DNA from: an uncultured Alphaproteobacteria bacterium
GTDB lineage: Bacteria > Pseudomonadota > Alphaproteobacteria > GCA-002720895
Assembly: GCA_902607475.1 (NCBI GenBank)
Contig: CACLKH010000009.1
Location: forward strand, 1-36,757
Reading direction: 5' to 3'
Length of the DNA: 36,757 bases
How positions within the stretch are numbered: the first letter of the stretch is position 1; each line of letters starts with the position of its first letter. The notes beneath the pieces were generated by a model. That model had not been told where the DNA came from. It saw nothing but the letters and a program-made list of their open reading frames with translations, and searched no databases. The translations under genes were made by a program, and so were the position numbers. This document shows positions 8,878 through 17,471 of this stretch, one piece after another.

Positions 8878-9807
8878 TTAATCAAATAAAACTGAAACAG
8901 ATTTTTCGGAACTTATTCTTTTTATAGCTTCGCTCAATAAAGGTGCAACTGATAATATATTGATTTTTGTTGAGTTTTTTGCACTTTGTGTTGCTTCAAT
9001 GCTATCAGTTACAATAATTCTCTTTATTGGAGACTTTGAAATTTTTGCTATTGCTTTACCTGAAAAAACACCATGAGTTATATATGCCGCAATATCTTTT
9101 GCACCTTTTTTTTTAATTGCTTTAGCAGCATTGCATAAGGTACCAGCTGAATCTACAATATCATCAATAATTATACATGTTTTATTTTTTACATTTCCTA
9201 TTACATTCATCACTTCTGATTTACCTGGCTCAGCTCGTCTTTTATCCATAATCGCTATATCGCTTTTTAATTGAGTAGCAATATCTCTAGCTTTTGTTAT
9301 ACCGCCAACATCTGGAGATACAAAAGTAATATTTTTTTTATAATTTTTTTTAATATCTCTAATAAAAATTGGAGCGCTATAAAGATTATCGGTAGGTATA
9401 TCAAAAAAACCTTGAATTTGCCCAGCGTGCAAATCTAAAGTGAGAACCCTATCTGCTCCAGCATTAGTTATTAAGTTTGAAACGAGTTTTGCTGTAATAG
9501 GTGTCCTTGGTCCAGTTTTTCTATCTTGTCTAGCATAACCAAAATATGGAATAACAGCTGTAATTCTTTTTGCTGAACCTCTTTTTAGAGCGTCAATTGT
9601 AATAAGAAGCTCCATTAAATTATCATTTGCTGGGTATGAAGTTGATTGAATAACAAAAACATCTTCTCCTCTTACGTTTTCAAGGATTTCAACAAAAATT
9701 TCCATATCAGCAAATCTTTTAATACTAGATTTACATAATGGTTTTTTTAATTTCGTTGCTATGGATTCTGCTAAAGCATTATTACTGTTACAAGTTACTA
9801 TTTTCAT
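8878..9807 (-). CDS. prs: Ribose-phosphate pyrophosphokinase (PRPP synthetase)
   Basis: 309 residues, standard class I length. It makes phosphoribosyl pyrophosphate from ribose-5-phosphate and ATP for purine, pyrimidine, His, Trp and NAD synthesis. Seen: the CNSNNALAE start, [20 protein letters not shown], the flexible-loop segment [42 protein letters not shown], and the PRPP-binding loop [14 protein letters not shown]. The ATG overlaps the upstream pgeF stop as ATGA (4 nt). PRPP supply sits a long way from carAB in the window, and no linkage is implied. Confidence 0.98.
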   Translation of the reverse strand: MKIVTCNSNNALAESIATKLKKPLCKSSIKRFADMEIFVEILENVRGEDVFVIQSTSYPANDNLMELLITIDALKRGSAKRITAVIPYFGYARQDRKTGPRTPITAKLVSNLITNAGADRVLTLDLHAGQIQGFFDIPTDNLYSAPIFIRDIKKNYKKNITFVSPDVGGITKARDIATQLKSDIAIMDKRRAEPGKSEVMNVIGNVKNKTCIIIDDIVDSAGTLCNAAKAIKKKGAKDIAAYITHGVFSGKAIAKISKSPIKRIIVTDSIEATQSAKNSTKINILSVAPLLSEAIKRISSEKSVSVLFD

Positions 9808-10574
9808 TTATTTTTAACACCATTTATTGATATAACTGAAAGACATCTTCCATAATCTTTTTCTTTAGATATTAAAGATCTTCTATAACTAAAAAAGTTT
9901 TTTTTGTCTTTAAACGTATCAAATGATCGGAATAAAACTTTTTTGACACCAAAATCTTTTATTTTTTTAACAATGTAAGAATTTAAATCAAAATTCATTA
10001 TATTTTTTTTTATTAAAAAAAAATCTTTATTTTGTGAATTTTCAATAATAAATTTCCTAAAAAAATCATTATTTACTTTATAAGACTTTTTTCCAATGCA
10101 GGGTCCTATACATGATATTATGTTGTTTAACTTTGATCCACATTCAAGCATTAATTTTATAGTATTTTTTATAATCCCATTTCTTGCACCTTTCCAACCT
10201 GCATGTACAGCAGAAATAATATTTTCTTTATAATCAAAAAAAAAAATTGGCGCACAATCAGCTGTTAAAATTCCAAGTACAATTTTATTTGATTTAGTTA
10301 ATAAACCGTCTGCGATAATATTCTGATTTATTGAATTTTCATCTACTATTTTAATTTTATTACTATGCATTTGATTTGGTATTATAAGATTTTTTTTACT
10401 TAGACCAATTTTTTTCAAAGCTATAATTCTATTTTTTAATACATTGCTTTTTTTATCCTGAGAATTTAATCCACAATTAAGCGATTTGTAAACTCCATTA
10501 CTTACTCCTTTTTTTCTAGAAAAAAAAGCACAAGTTATATGTGGGTATTTATTTATTTCTTTATATACGAACAT
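9804..10574 (-). CDS. pgeF: Peptidoglycan editing factor / multicopper polyphenol oxidase (laccase)-domain protein
   Basis: 256 residues of the YfiH/DUF152 family. In E. coli the homologue (PgeF) keeps L-Ser out of peptidoglycan stem peptides by acting on misincorporated UDP-MurNAc-L-Ser; other members act on purine nucleosides, so the substrate is uncertain here. Seen: MHSNKI, the metal-site region [10 protein letters not shown] with its Cys, [12 protein letters not shown] with its His, and [13 protein letters not shown]. The C-terminal half ends with the usual FSYRRS motif. It follows midA by 2 nt and overlaps prs by 4 nt, in the common alphaproteobacterial order lgt-midA-pgeF. Confidence 0.92.
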   Translation of the reverse strand: MFVYKEINKYPHITCAFFSRKKGVSNGVYKSLNCGLNSQDKKSNVLKNRIIALKKIGLSKKNLIIPNQMHSNKIKIVDENSINQNIIADGLLTKSNKIVLGILTADCAPIFFFDYKENIISAVHAGWKGARNGIIKNTIKLMLECGSKLNNIISCIGPCIGKKSYKVNNDFFRKFIIENSQNKDFFLIKKNIMNFDLNSYIVKKIKDFGVKKVLFRSFDTFKDKKNFFSYRRSLISKEKDYGRCLSVISINGVKNK

Positions 10575-10576
10575 TA

Positions 10577-11674
10577 TTAAAAACCTATTAGGTTATTTAC
10601 TTTTTTATTGCTTATTGAAATTACATTAAAAATTTTTCCCATCTTTTCTTTATTTATTAAAAAATCTAAACCTTTTTTTATTTTTTTTCTTTGCTTACTA
10701 TTTGCATTTTTAATTAGAGTTTTAGCTCTATACAAAATACCTAATTCAATAAGAAATTGTCTTTGATTTACTGGACCATGACTATTTAGATTAAATTTTG
10801 TTGAAGTTTTTTTAATTAAATCAAAATTTACATGTGTGCTTATATCCGAATTTCCAATTTTTTTTAAAGGATTTATTATTTTTTGATTTTTAATACTTTT
10901 TAATGAATTTTCAAATTTTTTATTTTTTGCATAATCAATAATTAAACAAGTGCTTTTTGTTTTTTTTATTTTGTTAAATAGATTTTCTAAAAAACTTATC
11001 ATATTAAAAGGAATTTCGTATATTGAACCTATTTTTCTATATTTTTTATTTTTTGGTAAAAAATTTTCAAGTATGGTTGGATTTTTTGAATAAGAAATAA
11101 AAAAAGATTTTTTGTCTTCATTGTAGTTTAACATTCTTTCTCTCCATCCTATTTCTGTAAGTTGAATTTGTTTAATAGGTAAAGCGTCAAAAAATTCATT
11201 AGCGATTAAAACAAATGGTATTTCCGGAATATCATTTAAGTTTTTTATCCATTTGATTTTTTTTAATATTTTATTTTCTACTTTTGATAAATTTTTTTTT
11301 TGAATTTTTTTTAAAAAAGGACTTATTTCAAAAAGAAAAATCTGATTACATTTTTCAATAAATTTAGGATATAATTTTATTACTCTCAAGAAATCTAACA
11401 TTAGAATGCCACTTCCAGGACCCAACTCAATTATATTAAATTTTTTTGATTCACCTATTTTTTTCCAATAATCTATAGCCCAAAGAGCTAAAAGCTCTCC
11501 AAACATTTGGCTAATTTCTGGTGAAGTTATATAATCTCCTTTTTTTCCAAATGGCAAATTATTATTGTAGTAACCAAATCTTGAGTTTAAATTAGCTTCT
11601 AAAATAAAATCTGAGATACTAAGTGGACCAAAATTTAAAATCCTTTTTTTTAAAATTTGTTTTAAATTTTCCAT
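10577..11674 (-). CDS. SAM-dependent methyltransferase, MidA/NDUFAF7 family
   Basis: 365 residues of the MidA (DUF185, COG1565) family. The mitochondrial orthologue NDUFAF7 methylates an arginine of a complex I core subunit during assembly, so a role in respiratory complex I maturation is plausible here but inferred. Seen: GKKGDYITSPEISQMFGELL in the N-terminal family-specific region, the SAM-binding glycine-rich motif IIELGPGSGILMLDFL, FLFEISPFL, and ANEFFDALPIKQ, a highly conserved MidA block. The C-terminal half is lysine rich but retains FDLIKKT...QFLIELG. It starts with ATG directly after the lgt stop and precedes pgeF. Confidence 0.93.
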   Translation of the reverse strand: MENLKQILKKRILNFGPLSISDFILEANLNSRFGYYNNNLPFGKKGDYITSPEISQMFGELLALWAIDYWKKIGESKKFNIIELGPGSGILMLDFLRVIKLYPKFIEKCNQIFLFEISPFLKKIQKKNLSKVENKILKKIKWIKNLNDIPEIPFVLIANEFFDALPIKQIQLTEIGWRERMLNYNEDKKSFFISYSKNPTILENFLPKNKKYRKIGSIYEIPFNMISFLENLFNKIKKTKSTCLIIDYAKNKKFENSLKSIKNQKIINPLKKIGNSDISTHVNFDLIKKTSTKFNLNSHGPVNQRQFLIELGILYRAKTLIKNANSKQRKKIKKGLDFLINKEKMGKIFNVISISNKKVNNLIGF

Positions 11675-12448
11675 TTATTTTTTCTTTAAAAAAAGAACAA
11701 TTCCAATAATAAAAAAAAATATAGAATAAATTTGTCCTAAGCTTAAATTAAAGAACTGTAAGCCTATATGAGGGTCAGGTTCACGAAAGTATTCACATAT
11801 AAATCTAAACAAACTATAAAATATTAAAAAAAATGAAGATATTAAGCCGTTTTTATAAATGATTTTTTTTTTATTTTGAATGAAAAATAAAATTAAAAAT
11901 AATAACAAACCTTCAAGAATTGCTTCATAAATTTGGCTGGGATGTCTTGAAAAATTATCAATGTGATTAAAAATAATTCCTATTTTTTTTTCTGTTATTC
12001 TTCCAACTAATTCTCCATTAATGAAATTTGCAATTCTACCAAAAAAAATACCTATAGGCGCTGCACAAGCTACAAGATCAGAGACAATAAAGAAATTAAT
12101 TTTTTTTTTAAAACTAAATAAAAGAGTACTTAATATTACACCTATTAAGCCGCCATGAAATGCCATTCCTCCTTCCCATACTTTTATAATTTCTAGAGGA
12201 TTAGAAAAATAATAAATGGGGTTATAAAGAATAATATAACCAATTCTCCCGCCTATAATTACACCAAAGATAGTATAAAAGAAAAAATCATTTATTAAGT
12301 TATTGTTTAAATTTGTCTCATGCTTTAAATTTAAATATTTTATATATTGAATACCTAAGATAAACCCAAGTATATAAGCTACCGAGTACCATCTTATATC
12401 TAAAGGTCCTATTGAAAAAATAATTGGGTCTATATTTGGAAATATAAT
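11675..12448 (-). CDS. lgt: Prolipoprotein diacylglyceryl transferase, apparently ATT-initiated
   Basis: 257 residues. It transfers diacylglycerol from phosphatidylglycerol to the lipobox Cys of prolipoproteins in the inner membrane. The conserved frame runs well upstream of the first ATG (12164-12166), which lies inside the motif VWEGGMAFHGGLIG (catalytic-type His98). It includes IDPIIFSIGPLDIRWYSVAY at the N-terminus. Other signatures are FGRIANFINGELVGR and FREPDPH. Between this N-terminus and the in-frame TAA at 12461-12463 there is no ATG, GTG or TTG. I place the start at ATT 12446-12448 (MIFPNIDP) because GGAG lies 7 nt upstream. A one-base deletion in the T-run before it would instead give an ATG start reading MEIKIIFP. 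Confidence 0.93.
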   Translation of the reverse strand: MIFPNIDPIIFSIGPLDIRWYSVAYILGFILGIQYIKYLNLKHETNLNNNLINDFFFYTIFGVIIGGRIGYIILYNPIYYFSNPLEIIKVWEGGMAFHGGLIGVILSTLLFSFKKKINFFIVSDLVACAAPIGIFFGRIANFINGELVGRITEKKIGIIFNHIDNFSRHPSQIYEAILEGLLLFLILFFIQNKKKIIYKNGLISSFFLIFYSLFRFICEYFREPDPHIGLQFFNLSLGQIYSIFFFIIGIVLFLKKK

Positions 12449-12455
12449 TTTAAAT

Positions 12456-12459
12456 CTCC
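12456..12459 (-). promoter_or_regulatory. Shine-Dalgarno sequence GGAG for lgt
   Basis: On the minus strand the sequence reads GGAG, then seven bases (ATTTAAA), then the proposed ATT start of lgt. It lies in the 16-nt gap after the hldD stop. It is part of ATGGAGATTTAA, a three-codon open frame that is unlikely to matter. The spacing is what decides in favour of the ATT start. Confidence 0.55.
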
Positions 12460-12464
12460 ATTAT

Positions 12465-13436
12465 TTAATAATTTTTTTTGTTCTTTTTTACAAATAATTT
12501 TACCCCATCTTCAATATCTTTAAATTTTTTTTTATATCCATATTTTCTTAATTTATTAATATTGGCTTCAGTGAAATATTGATAATGTTTTCTTATATTT
12601 TTTGGAGTATCAATAAAATTTATTTTTTCTTTTTTATTTAATTGTTTAAATAAAACTTTTATTGTATCTATGAAGGTTCTTGCTCTACCTGTTCCAACAT
12701 TAAATAATCCTGATACTTTATTATTTTTATAAAACCACAAAATCACATTAATACAATCACTGATATGTATAAAATCTCTTTTTTGTTCTCCATCCTTAAA
12801 ATTCTTGTTATGAGATTTAAAAAGATTTATTTTTTTATTGTTATTTATTAAAGGAGTTAAATAAGAAATAATACTCATTTGTTTTTTTTTATGTTTTTCA
12901 TTTTTTCCATAGACATTAAAAAATTTTAAGCCAACCCATTGAATTGGTAATTTTTTTTCTTTTATTTTTTTTGAAACATGCAAATCAAAAAGATGTTTAC
13001 TTTTACCATATAAATTTAGAGGTTTTAATTTATTTAAATAAACATAATTTTCGCTATCTTTGAAGCCATTGGATCCATTGCCATATGTTGATGCACTAGA
13101 TGCATAAATAAAACCTATTTTATTTTTTGTACAAAATTCCAAAATTTTAATTGGGAATTCTACATTATTTTTTAAAAGTTTTTTAAAATTTAATGATGTT
13201 GTTGCAGTAATTGCACCTAAATGAAAAATATACTTTATTTCTTTTTTATTTTTTTCTAAAAAATAAAAAAAATTTGATGGTGAAATTATTTTTTTATATT
13301 TTGCTTTTTTTAAGTAATTTTTTTTTAATACAGAATTTTCTGTGTCACATATTATTATATTCTTCTGCTTAATTTTATTTAGTCCATAAATAAGATTTGA
13401 ACCTATAAACCCTGTGCCTCCTGTTACAATTATCAT
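12465..13436 (-). CDS. hldD: ADP-L-glycero-D-manno-heptose 6-epimerase
   Basis: 323 residues of the extended SDR family. It epimerises ADP-D-glycero-D-manno-heptose to the L-glycero form used in the lipopolysaccharide inner core. Seen: the Rossmann loop VTGGTGFIGSNLI, FHLGAITATTSLNF (typical of HldD), catalytic Tyr/Lys in NLYGKSKHLFD, WVGLKFFNVYGKNEKHKK, and the C-terminal blocks RDFIHISDCINVILWF, GLFNVGTGRARTF and KHYQYFTEANI. The HldD-specific blocks outweigh a generic UDP-sugar epimerase. It is the first gene of the minus-strand run, with lgt 16 nt downstream. It implies a heptose-containing LPS core; the other heptose-pathway genes are not in the window. Confidence 0.88.
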   Translation of the reverse strand: MIIVTGGTGFIGSNLIYGLNKIKQKNIIICDTENSVLKKNYLKKAKYKKIISPSNFFYFLEKNKKEIKYIFHLGAITATTSLNFKKLLKNNVEFPIKILEFCTKNKIGFIYASSASTYGNGSNGFKDSENYVYLNKLKPLNLYGKSKHLFDLHVSKKIKEKKLPIQWVGLKFFNVYGKNEKHKKKQMSIISYLTPLINNNKKINLFKSHNKNFKDGEQKRDFIHISDCINVILWFYKNNKVSGLFNVGTGRARTFIDTIKVLFKQLNKKEKINFIDTPKNIRKHYQYFTEANINKLRKYGYKKKFKDIEDGVKLFVKKNKKNY

Positions 13437-13547
13437 ATTTAAAACAATTTAAAAATTAGTTTGATAGTTAATAATTATATAAATTGCAATTTAATTAAAG
13501 ATAAAAAAATAAAAACAAAAAAAAGTATTTATATCATACAATATATA

Positions 13548-13568
13548 GTATAATCATGTATATTATAC
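13548..13568. promoter_or_regulatory. Perfect 7-7-7 inverted repeat upstream of the ybjN-like gene, overlapping a TATAAT
   Basis: GTATAAT at 13548-13554 and ATTATAC at 13562-13568 are perfect inverted arms around a 7-nt spacer. The element ends 17 nt before the ATG at 13586. The left arm contains TATAAT (13549-13554), which could be a -10 box, although I find no good -35 hexamer. A palindrome over a promoter is a typical operator layout, and a TetR-like gene lies third in the downstream cluster. The arms are A+T-rich, so chance occurrence in this genome is a real possibility. Confidence 0.35.
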
Positions 13569-13585
13569 ACATTATGTATTAAAAA

Positions 13586-14086
13586 ATGACATCTTCATTT
13601 ATAGATTTAATCGATTCGAAATCTCACCCAATTAATCTTTTAGAAGAGATAATAATTTCAAAAAACTGGATATTTGAAAGACCTATTGAAGATGAAATTT
13701 ATATTGAGGTTCCAACTAAATATTCAAACTTAATAATTCAAGTTACTTGGTTACAAAATCAAAGTAGAATCGAGATTAGATCTTTTTTTTATAATAAAAT
13801 GGATTTTTCAAATAATGTTGAAATTTATAAATTATTAAATCTTATAAACAATAGAATTAATTATGGGCACTTTATTATTAATGAAAATAGTTTTCCAACT
13901 TTCAAAAATTCAATAATTATTAAAGATTATAAAAATATAAAATTTGATTTGTTAAAAGAACTTCTAAATTACGCTATATTAGAAAGTGAAAGATTTTTTC
14001 CTATTCTTCAATTAGTACTTTGGGGTGGTAAAAAAGCAGAAGAGGCAATTTTGTTTTTTGATTTTAAAACAGAAGGTAGAGCATAA
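13586..14086 (+). CDS. YbjN domain-containing protein
   Basis: 166 residues, acidic in the N-terminal part, with alternating beta and helix segments resembling the YbjN/T3SS-chaperone-like fold (PF10722). Examples are the strand-rich stretch EDEIYIEVPTKYSNLIIQVT and the helical C-terminus. Residues near WLQNQSRIEIRSFF and the end WGGKKAEEAILFF match the pattern of alphaproteobacterial YbjN proteins encoded just before proC. The molecular function is unknown; E. coli YbjN affects motility and stress phenotypes. The stop abuts the TTG start of proC, which argues for translational coupling. The family call rests on sequence feel plus context. Confidence 0.75.
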   Translation: MTSSFIDLIDSKSHPINLLEEIIISKNWIFERPIEDEIYIEVPTKYSNLIIQVTWLQNQSRIEIRSFFYNKMDFSNNVEIYKLLNLINNRINYGHFIINENSFPTFKNSIIIKDYKNIKFDLLKELLNYAILESERFFPILQLVLWGGKKAEEAILFFDFKTEGRA

Positions 14087-14920
14087 TTGAGATATGAAGT
14101 ACTTATTATTGGTTGTGGCGAAATTGGCATATCTTTAATTAACGGTTGGTTAAATAAAAGTAAAGAATTTTATAAAAAAATTTCCCGTATAAATATTTTA
14201 GAAAAGAATTTAAAAAGAAAAAATTACCTAAAAAAAAAATATAAAAAAAAAGTTTATTTTGTTGAGATAAATAAAATAAAAAGATTCAACAAAAAATTCA
14301 AATATGTTTTTTTATCATTTAAACCTAGAGATTTAAATTTTGATTTAGATTTTTATAAAAATTTATTTGATAAAAATACAATATTTTATTCTGTGCTTGC
14401 TGGAAAAAAATTATCAGAAATAAAAACTTTTTTTCCTATAAATAAAAATATAATACGTTTAATGTTAAATACCCCTATTTCAGTGAATAAAGGTACAATA
14501 ATATTTTACTCCTTAAAAAAAAGTATAAGTAATAATGATTTCTTTTTGCTTAATATAATTGGAAAAGTTTATGAAATAAAGAAAGAAAAATTTTTTGATT
14601 TAATAACTGCAATAGTTGGAAGTGGGCCTGCTTATTTTTATTATTTGCTAGAATCTATGGAAAAAACAGCAATAATTCATGGTTTAAATAAATCTTTTAC
14701 AAAACAAATTTTAAAAGAAACATATATTGGAACGGCAAAAATGATTAGTAATATTGAAAAAAATTTTAATGATTTACGAAAAGATGTAACGAGTAGAGGT
14801 GGAACAACAGAAGCAGCTATTAATTGTCTTAAAAAAAATAATTTTCAAAAATTAATTTATAATTCTATAAAAGATTCAATAAAAAAAGCTAAAACTTTAA
14901 GTTCAAAAAAAGTAAGATAA
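14087..14920 (+). CDS. proC: Pyrroline-5-carboxylate reductase
   Basis: 277 residues. It reduces 1-pyrroline-5-carboxylate to proline with NAD(P)H. The N-terminal Rossmann loop is IGCGEIGISLINGW. The family block usually written MPNTP appears as MLNTP in RLMLNTPISVNKGT. The dimerisation and substrate region is AIVGSGPAYFYYLLESME, and the C-terminal signature DVTSRGGTTEAAI is intact. The start is TTG at 14087 on the base after the YbjN stop; no better start gives a complete nucleotide-binding loop. The middle of the protein is lysine/asparagine-rich and diverged, but no catalytic block is missing. Order and strand match the common alphaproteobacterial ybjN-proC pair. Confidence 0.92.
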   Translation: MRYEVLIIGCGEIGISLINGWLNKSKEFYKKISRINILEKNLKRKNYLKKKYKKKVYFVEINKIKRFNKKFKYVFLSFKPRDLNFDLDFYKNLFDKNTIFYSVLAGKKLSEIKTFFPINKNIIRLMLNTPISVNKGTIIFYSLKKSISNNDFFLLNIIGKVYEIKKEKFFDLITAIVGSGPAYFYYLLESMEKTAIIHGLNKSFTKQILKETYIGTAKMISNIEKNFNDLRKDVTSRGGTTEAAINCLKKNNFQKLIYNSIKDSIKKAKTLSSKKVR

Positions 14921-14943
14921 GTCTTAATTAAAAAGAATTAAAA

Positions 14944-15495
14944 ATGCAAAAACTAAAAAAAAGAATTGAAGATATTTTTTTAAAACTTTTGTTAAAAAAA
15001 GATTTTCATGAAATTGAGATCACTGAAATCCAAAAAAAAATAAAAATTTCTTCAAAAAAATTTTTCCAATTGTTTGAAACAAAAGAAGATATAATTGTTT
15101 CTTTTTTTAAAAGAATTGACCAAAACTTAGAAAAAAAAATAAAAAAAAAAGATTTAGGAAATAATATTAAAGATAATTTATTTGAAATATGTATGACAAA
15201 AATAGATTTACTTCATCCCTATAAAAAAAACTTACATAATTTTTATTTGTCTTTTCAAAAAAAACCAAATTTATTTATAAAATTATATAAAAGTTTTTTT
15301 AAAAGTATGGAAAATAATTTACAATTAAGTCGAATTAATCTAGAACCTATAAAAAAAAATTTAAAAGTTTTCATTTTTTCTTTTTTGTATTTGTCGATAA
15401 TTTATGAATGGTTTAAGGAAAGTTCAAATAATAATGAAAAAATTATGGCTACTTTAGATCAAAGACTTTCTTTAATTGAGAACATTCTTATATAG
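14944..15495 (+). CDS. TetR-like (possibly COQ9-related) helix-turn-helix protein
   Basis: 183 residues, very basic. The N-terminal 50 residues fit a TetR DNA-binding head: IEDIFLKLLLKKDFHEIEIT, then IQKKIKISSKKFFQLFETKE where TetR proteins have the recognition helix and the F/Y-x-x-F segment, then an all-helical C-terminal half. TetR-fold or COQ9-like genes beside proC are known in alphaproteobacteria. COQ9 shares the TetR fold and binds lipids for ubiquinone synthesis, so either role is possible. The 23-nt gap from proC suggests cotranscription. The last 8 nt overlap the convergent sensor kinase gene. Confidence 0.62.
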   Translation: MQKLKKRIEDIFLKLLLKKDFHEIEITEIQKKIKISSKKFFQLFETKEDIIVSFFKRIDQNLEKKIKKKDLGNNIKDNLFEICMTKIDLLHPYKKNLHNFYLSFQKKPNLFIKLYKSFFKSMENNLQLSRINLEPIKKNLKVFIFSFLYLSIIYEWFKESSNNNEKIMATLDQRLSLIENILI

Positions 15496-16792
15496 GAAGA
15501 TAAATTTTTGTTCTTAATCCACCAAGAGGCGATTTGCCTAAAAAAAAATTACCTCCATGATTATTAATAATATCCGCTGCTATTGTTATACCTAACCCTA
15601 TACCGCCTGTATCTCTATTTCTTGAATCTTCAACTCTATAAAATGGTTGCAAAACTTTTTTTCTTTCTTTTTTTGGAATTCCTGGACCATCATCATCAAT
15701 AATTATTTCAACATAATTGTTCTGTTTATTACAAGTAATCTCTATATTTTTGCTAAATTTTAAACTATTAGATAATAAATTATTAATACACCTTTTAATT
15801 GAGTTTAATCTAACAGATATATTTATTTTTTTTCCGTTATTAAAATAAATATTTTTTTTTGAGTATCTTTTTTTTATTAAATTAATCAAACTTGTAATAT
15901 TAACTTTTTGAATTTTTTCTTTTTCTTCACCTTTTGCATATTTTAAATATTCTTCAACCATTTGTTCCATTTCTACTAAATCTTTTTTCAAACCGCCTTT
16001 GTCTAACTTATGTAATTCTAAATTTAATTTCATTCTTGTTAAAATAGTTCTAATATCATGTGATATTGAAGAAAACATTTTATTTCTTTGACTTATTGAA
16101 TTTTCAATTCTTTCCTTCATTATTTTAAATGCATTGGAGACTCTTCTAACCTCTCGTGCACCTGAAGGCTTAAAGTTTCCTATATTCTTACCTTTTCCAA
16201 ACCGATCTACTGCAATAGCTAATTTACGTATAGGTTTAATTTGATTTTTAAGAAATAATAACGCAACGATAAATAATATTATTGATGCACTAATCATCCA
16301 TAATATAAAAATATAAGTTGTAGAACTATAAATTCTTTTTTTATTGGCACGAAATTCAAGAACTCCTTCATCTAGCTCAACTATCACAGTTATTAACTTT
16401 TTTTTATCGTTTATGTCTAAGCTAAATTTTTTATTTAAAGGATCCAGATTCTTTAATAAATATTTTTTAAGTTTTGTTGGTTTTAGTTCATGTTGTTCTA
16501 AATTTAATGTTACATTTTTTTTATAAAAAGTTTGTAGTTGTAATTTCTCTGAAACATTATTTAAAGTCCATTTTTGATTTTCTATAGATTTATTTTTTTC
16601 AAATGATTCTACAATTAATGTTATATCTTTAACAAAATCAATGGTTCTATGTCTTGTGATTGTATCCCAATGCCTGTTATAAAATATTACTGTGATTATT
16701 AATTGCAAAATAATTAATGGAAACACCAAGATCATTATTGATCTACCTAAAAGTGTTTGAGGTAAAAATTTTTTAATCATAATATTATTCAA
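15488..16792 (-). CDS. EnvZ-type sensor histidine kinase
   Basis: 434 residues. Transmembrane segments at about 18-38 and 159-181 flank a periplasmic sensor region of about 120 residues. A HAMP linker at about 183-236 contains AVDRFGKGK. The DHp helix has the phosphoacceptor His245 in SSISHDIRTILTRMKL. ATPase boxes are N (CINNLLSNSLKFSK), G1 (IDDDGPGIPKKER) and G2 (GGIGLGITIA). The Pro that usually follows the H-box Arg-Thr is Ile here. It follows the response regulator gene with an 8-nt overlap, so the two are surely partners. By analogy with EnvZ-like kinases next to PetR/PetP-type regulators it may sense the envelope, but the signal is unknown. Confidence 0.93.
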   Translation of the reverse strand: MNNIMIKKFLPQTLLGRSIMILVFPLIILQLIITVIFYNRHWDTITRHRTIDFVKDITLIVESFEKNKSIENQKWTLNNVSEKLQLQTFYKKNVTLNLEQHELKPTKLKKYLLKNLDPLNKKFSLDINDKKKLITVIVELDEGVLEFRANKKRIYSSTTYIFILWMISASIILFIVALLFLKNQIKPIRKLAIAVDRFGKGKNIGNFKPSGAREVRRVSNAFKIMKERIENSISQRNKMFSSISHDIRTILTRMKLNLELHKLDKGGLKKDLVEMEQMVEEYLKYAKGEEKEKIQKVNITSLINLIKKRYSKKNIYFNNGKKINISVRLNSIKRCINNLLSNSLKFSKNIEITCNKQNNYVEIIIDDDGPGIPKKERKKVLQPFYRVEDSRNRDTGGIGLGITIAADIINNHGGNFFLGKSPLGGLRTKIYLPI

Positions 16793-17471
16793 CTTTTAGG
16801 ACATATCCTCGTCCTCTAACAGTTTGTATGTATGTTGGAAATTTTTTATTATTTTCAATTTTATTTCTTAATCTTGTAATTTGAACGTCTAAAGCTCTAC
16901 TAGTATTTGCAATATTTAAAATTTTAGATAGATTATGTCTGAAAATAGGTTTACCGTCATTTTTTGCTAAAATATATAGTAATTTTGCTTCACTAGAAGA
17001 AAGAATAAATATTTTTCCATTTTTTTTTAATATTTCATTTTTTAAATTGAAAGCATATGGACCAAATTTAACAATTTTTGTTTTTTGTTTATTGTATTTA
17101 TTTTTATGTATTAAATTTTTTATTCTTAAAAGTAATTCTTTTGGTTCAAATGGCTTAGTTAAATAATCATTTGCTCCAATTTCAAGACCTTTAATTCTAT
17201 CATCTGGATTGCCTAAAGCGCTTAACAAAAGTATAGGTGTTTTAAAATTATTTTTTTTTAATGAGTCAGTTAATTTTAGTCCAGATTCTCCTGGCATCAT
17301 AATATCAAGAACAATAAGATCAAATTCAATATTTTCAATTTTTTCTCTAGCTATTAAAGAGTTATTAGCAGTACTTATTCTAAAATTATTTTTGCTTAAA
17401 TAATCGTTAATTAATTGTAAAATTCTTTTATCATCATCTACAATTAATATATGAGGCAAATTTAATTTCAT
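16785..17471 (-). CDS. OmpR/PhoB-family response regulator (PetR-like by context)
   Basis: 228 residues. Receiver domain: acidic pocket in IVDDDKRILQL, phosphoacceptor Asp56 in LIVLDIMMPGESG, and Lys106 in DYLTKPFEPKELLLRI. The C-terminal winged helix carries the OmpR-type recognition and wing blocks SRALDVQITRLRNKIE and YIQTVRGRGYVLKVE. It is a DNA-binding output for the adjacent kinase. It sits between a MarR-family gene (4-nt overlap) and the kinase gene (8-nt overlap). In Rhodobacter capsulatus the MarR-like PetP and OmpR-like PetR are a pair required for cytochrome bc1 expression. That parallel makes petABC, 12 kb away here, a candidate target; this is inference. Confidence 0.93.
   Translation of the reverse strand: MKLNLPHILIVDDDKRILQLINDYLSKNNFRISTANNSLIAREKIENIEFDLIVLDIMMPGESGLKLTDSLKKNNFKTPILLLSALGNPDDRIKGLEIGANDYLTKPFEPKELLLRIKNLIHKNKYNKQKTKIVKFGPYAFNLKNEILKKNGKIFILSSSEAKLLYILAKNDGKPIFRHNLSKILNIANTSRALDVQITRLRNKIENNKKFPTYIQTVRGRGYVLKVE

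Noticed and set aside
12164-12166. ATG as the start of lgt
   Set aside because: It falls inside the conserved WEGGMAFHGG motif and would delete about 94 residues, including the first membrane segments.
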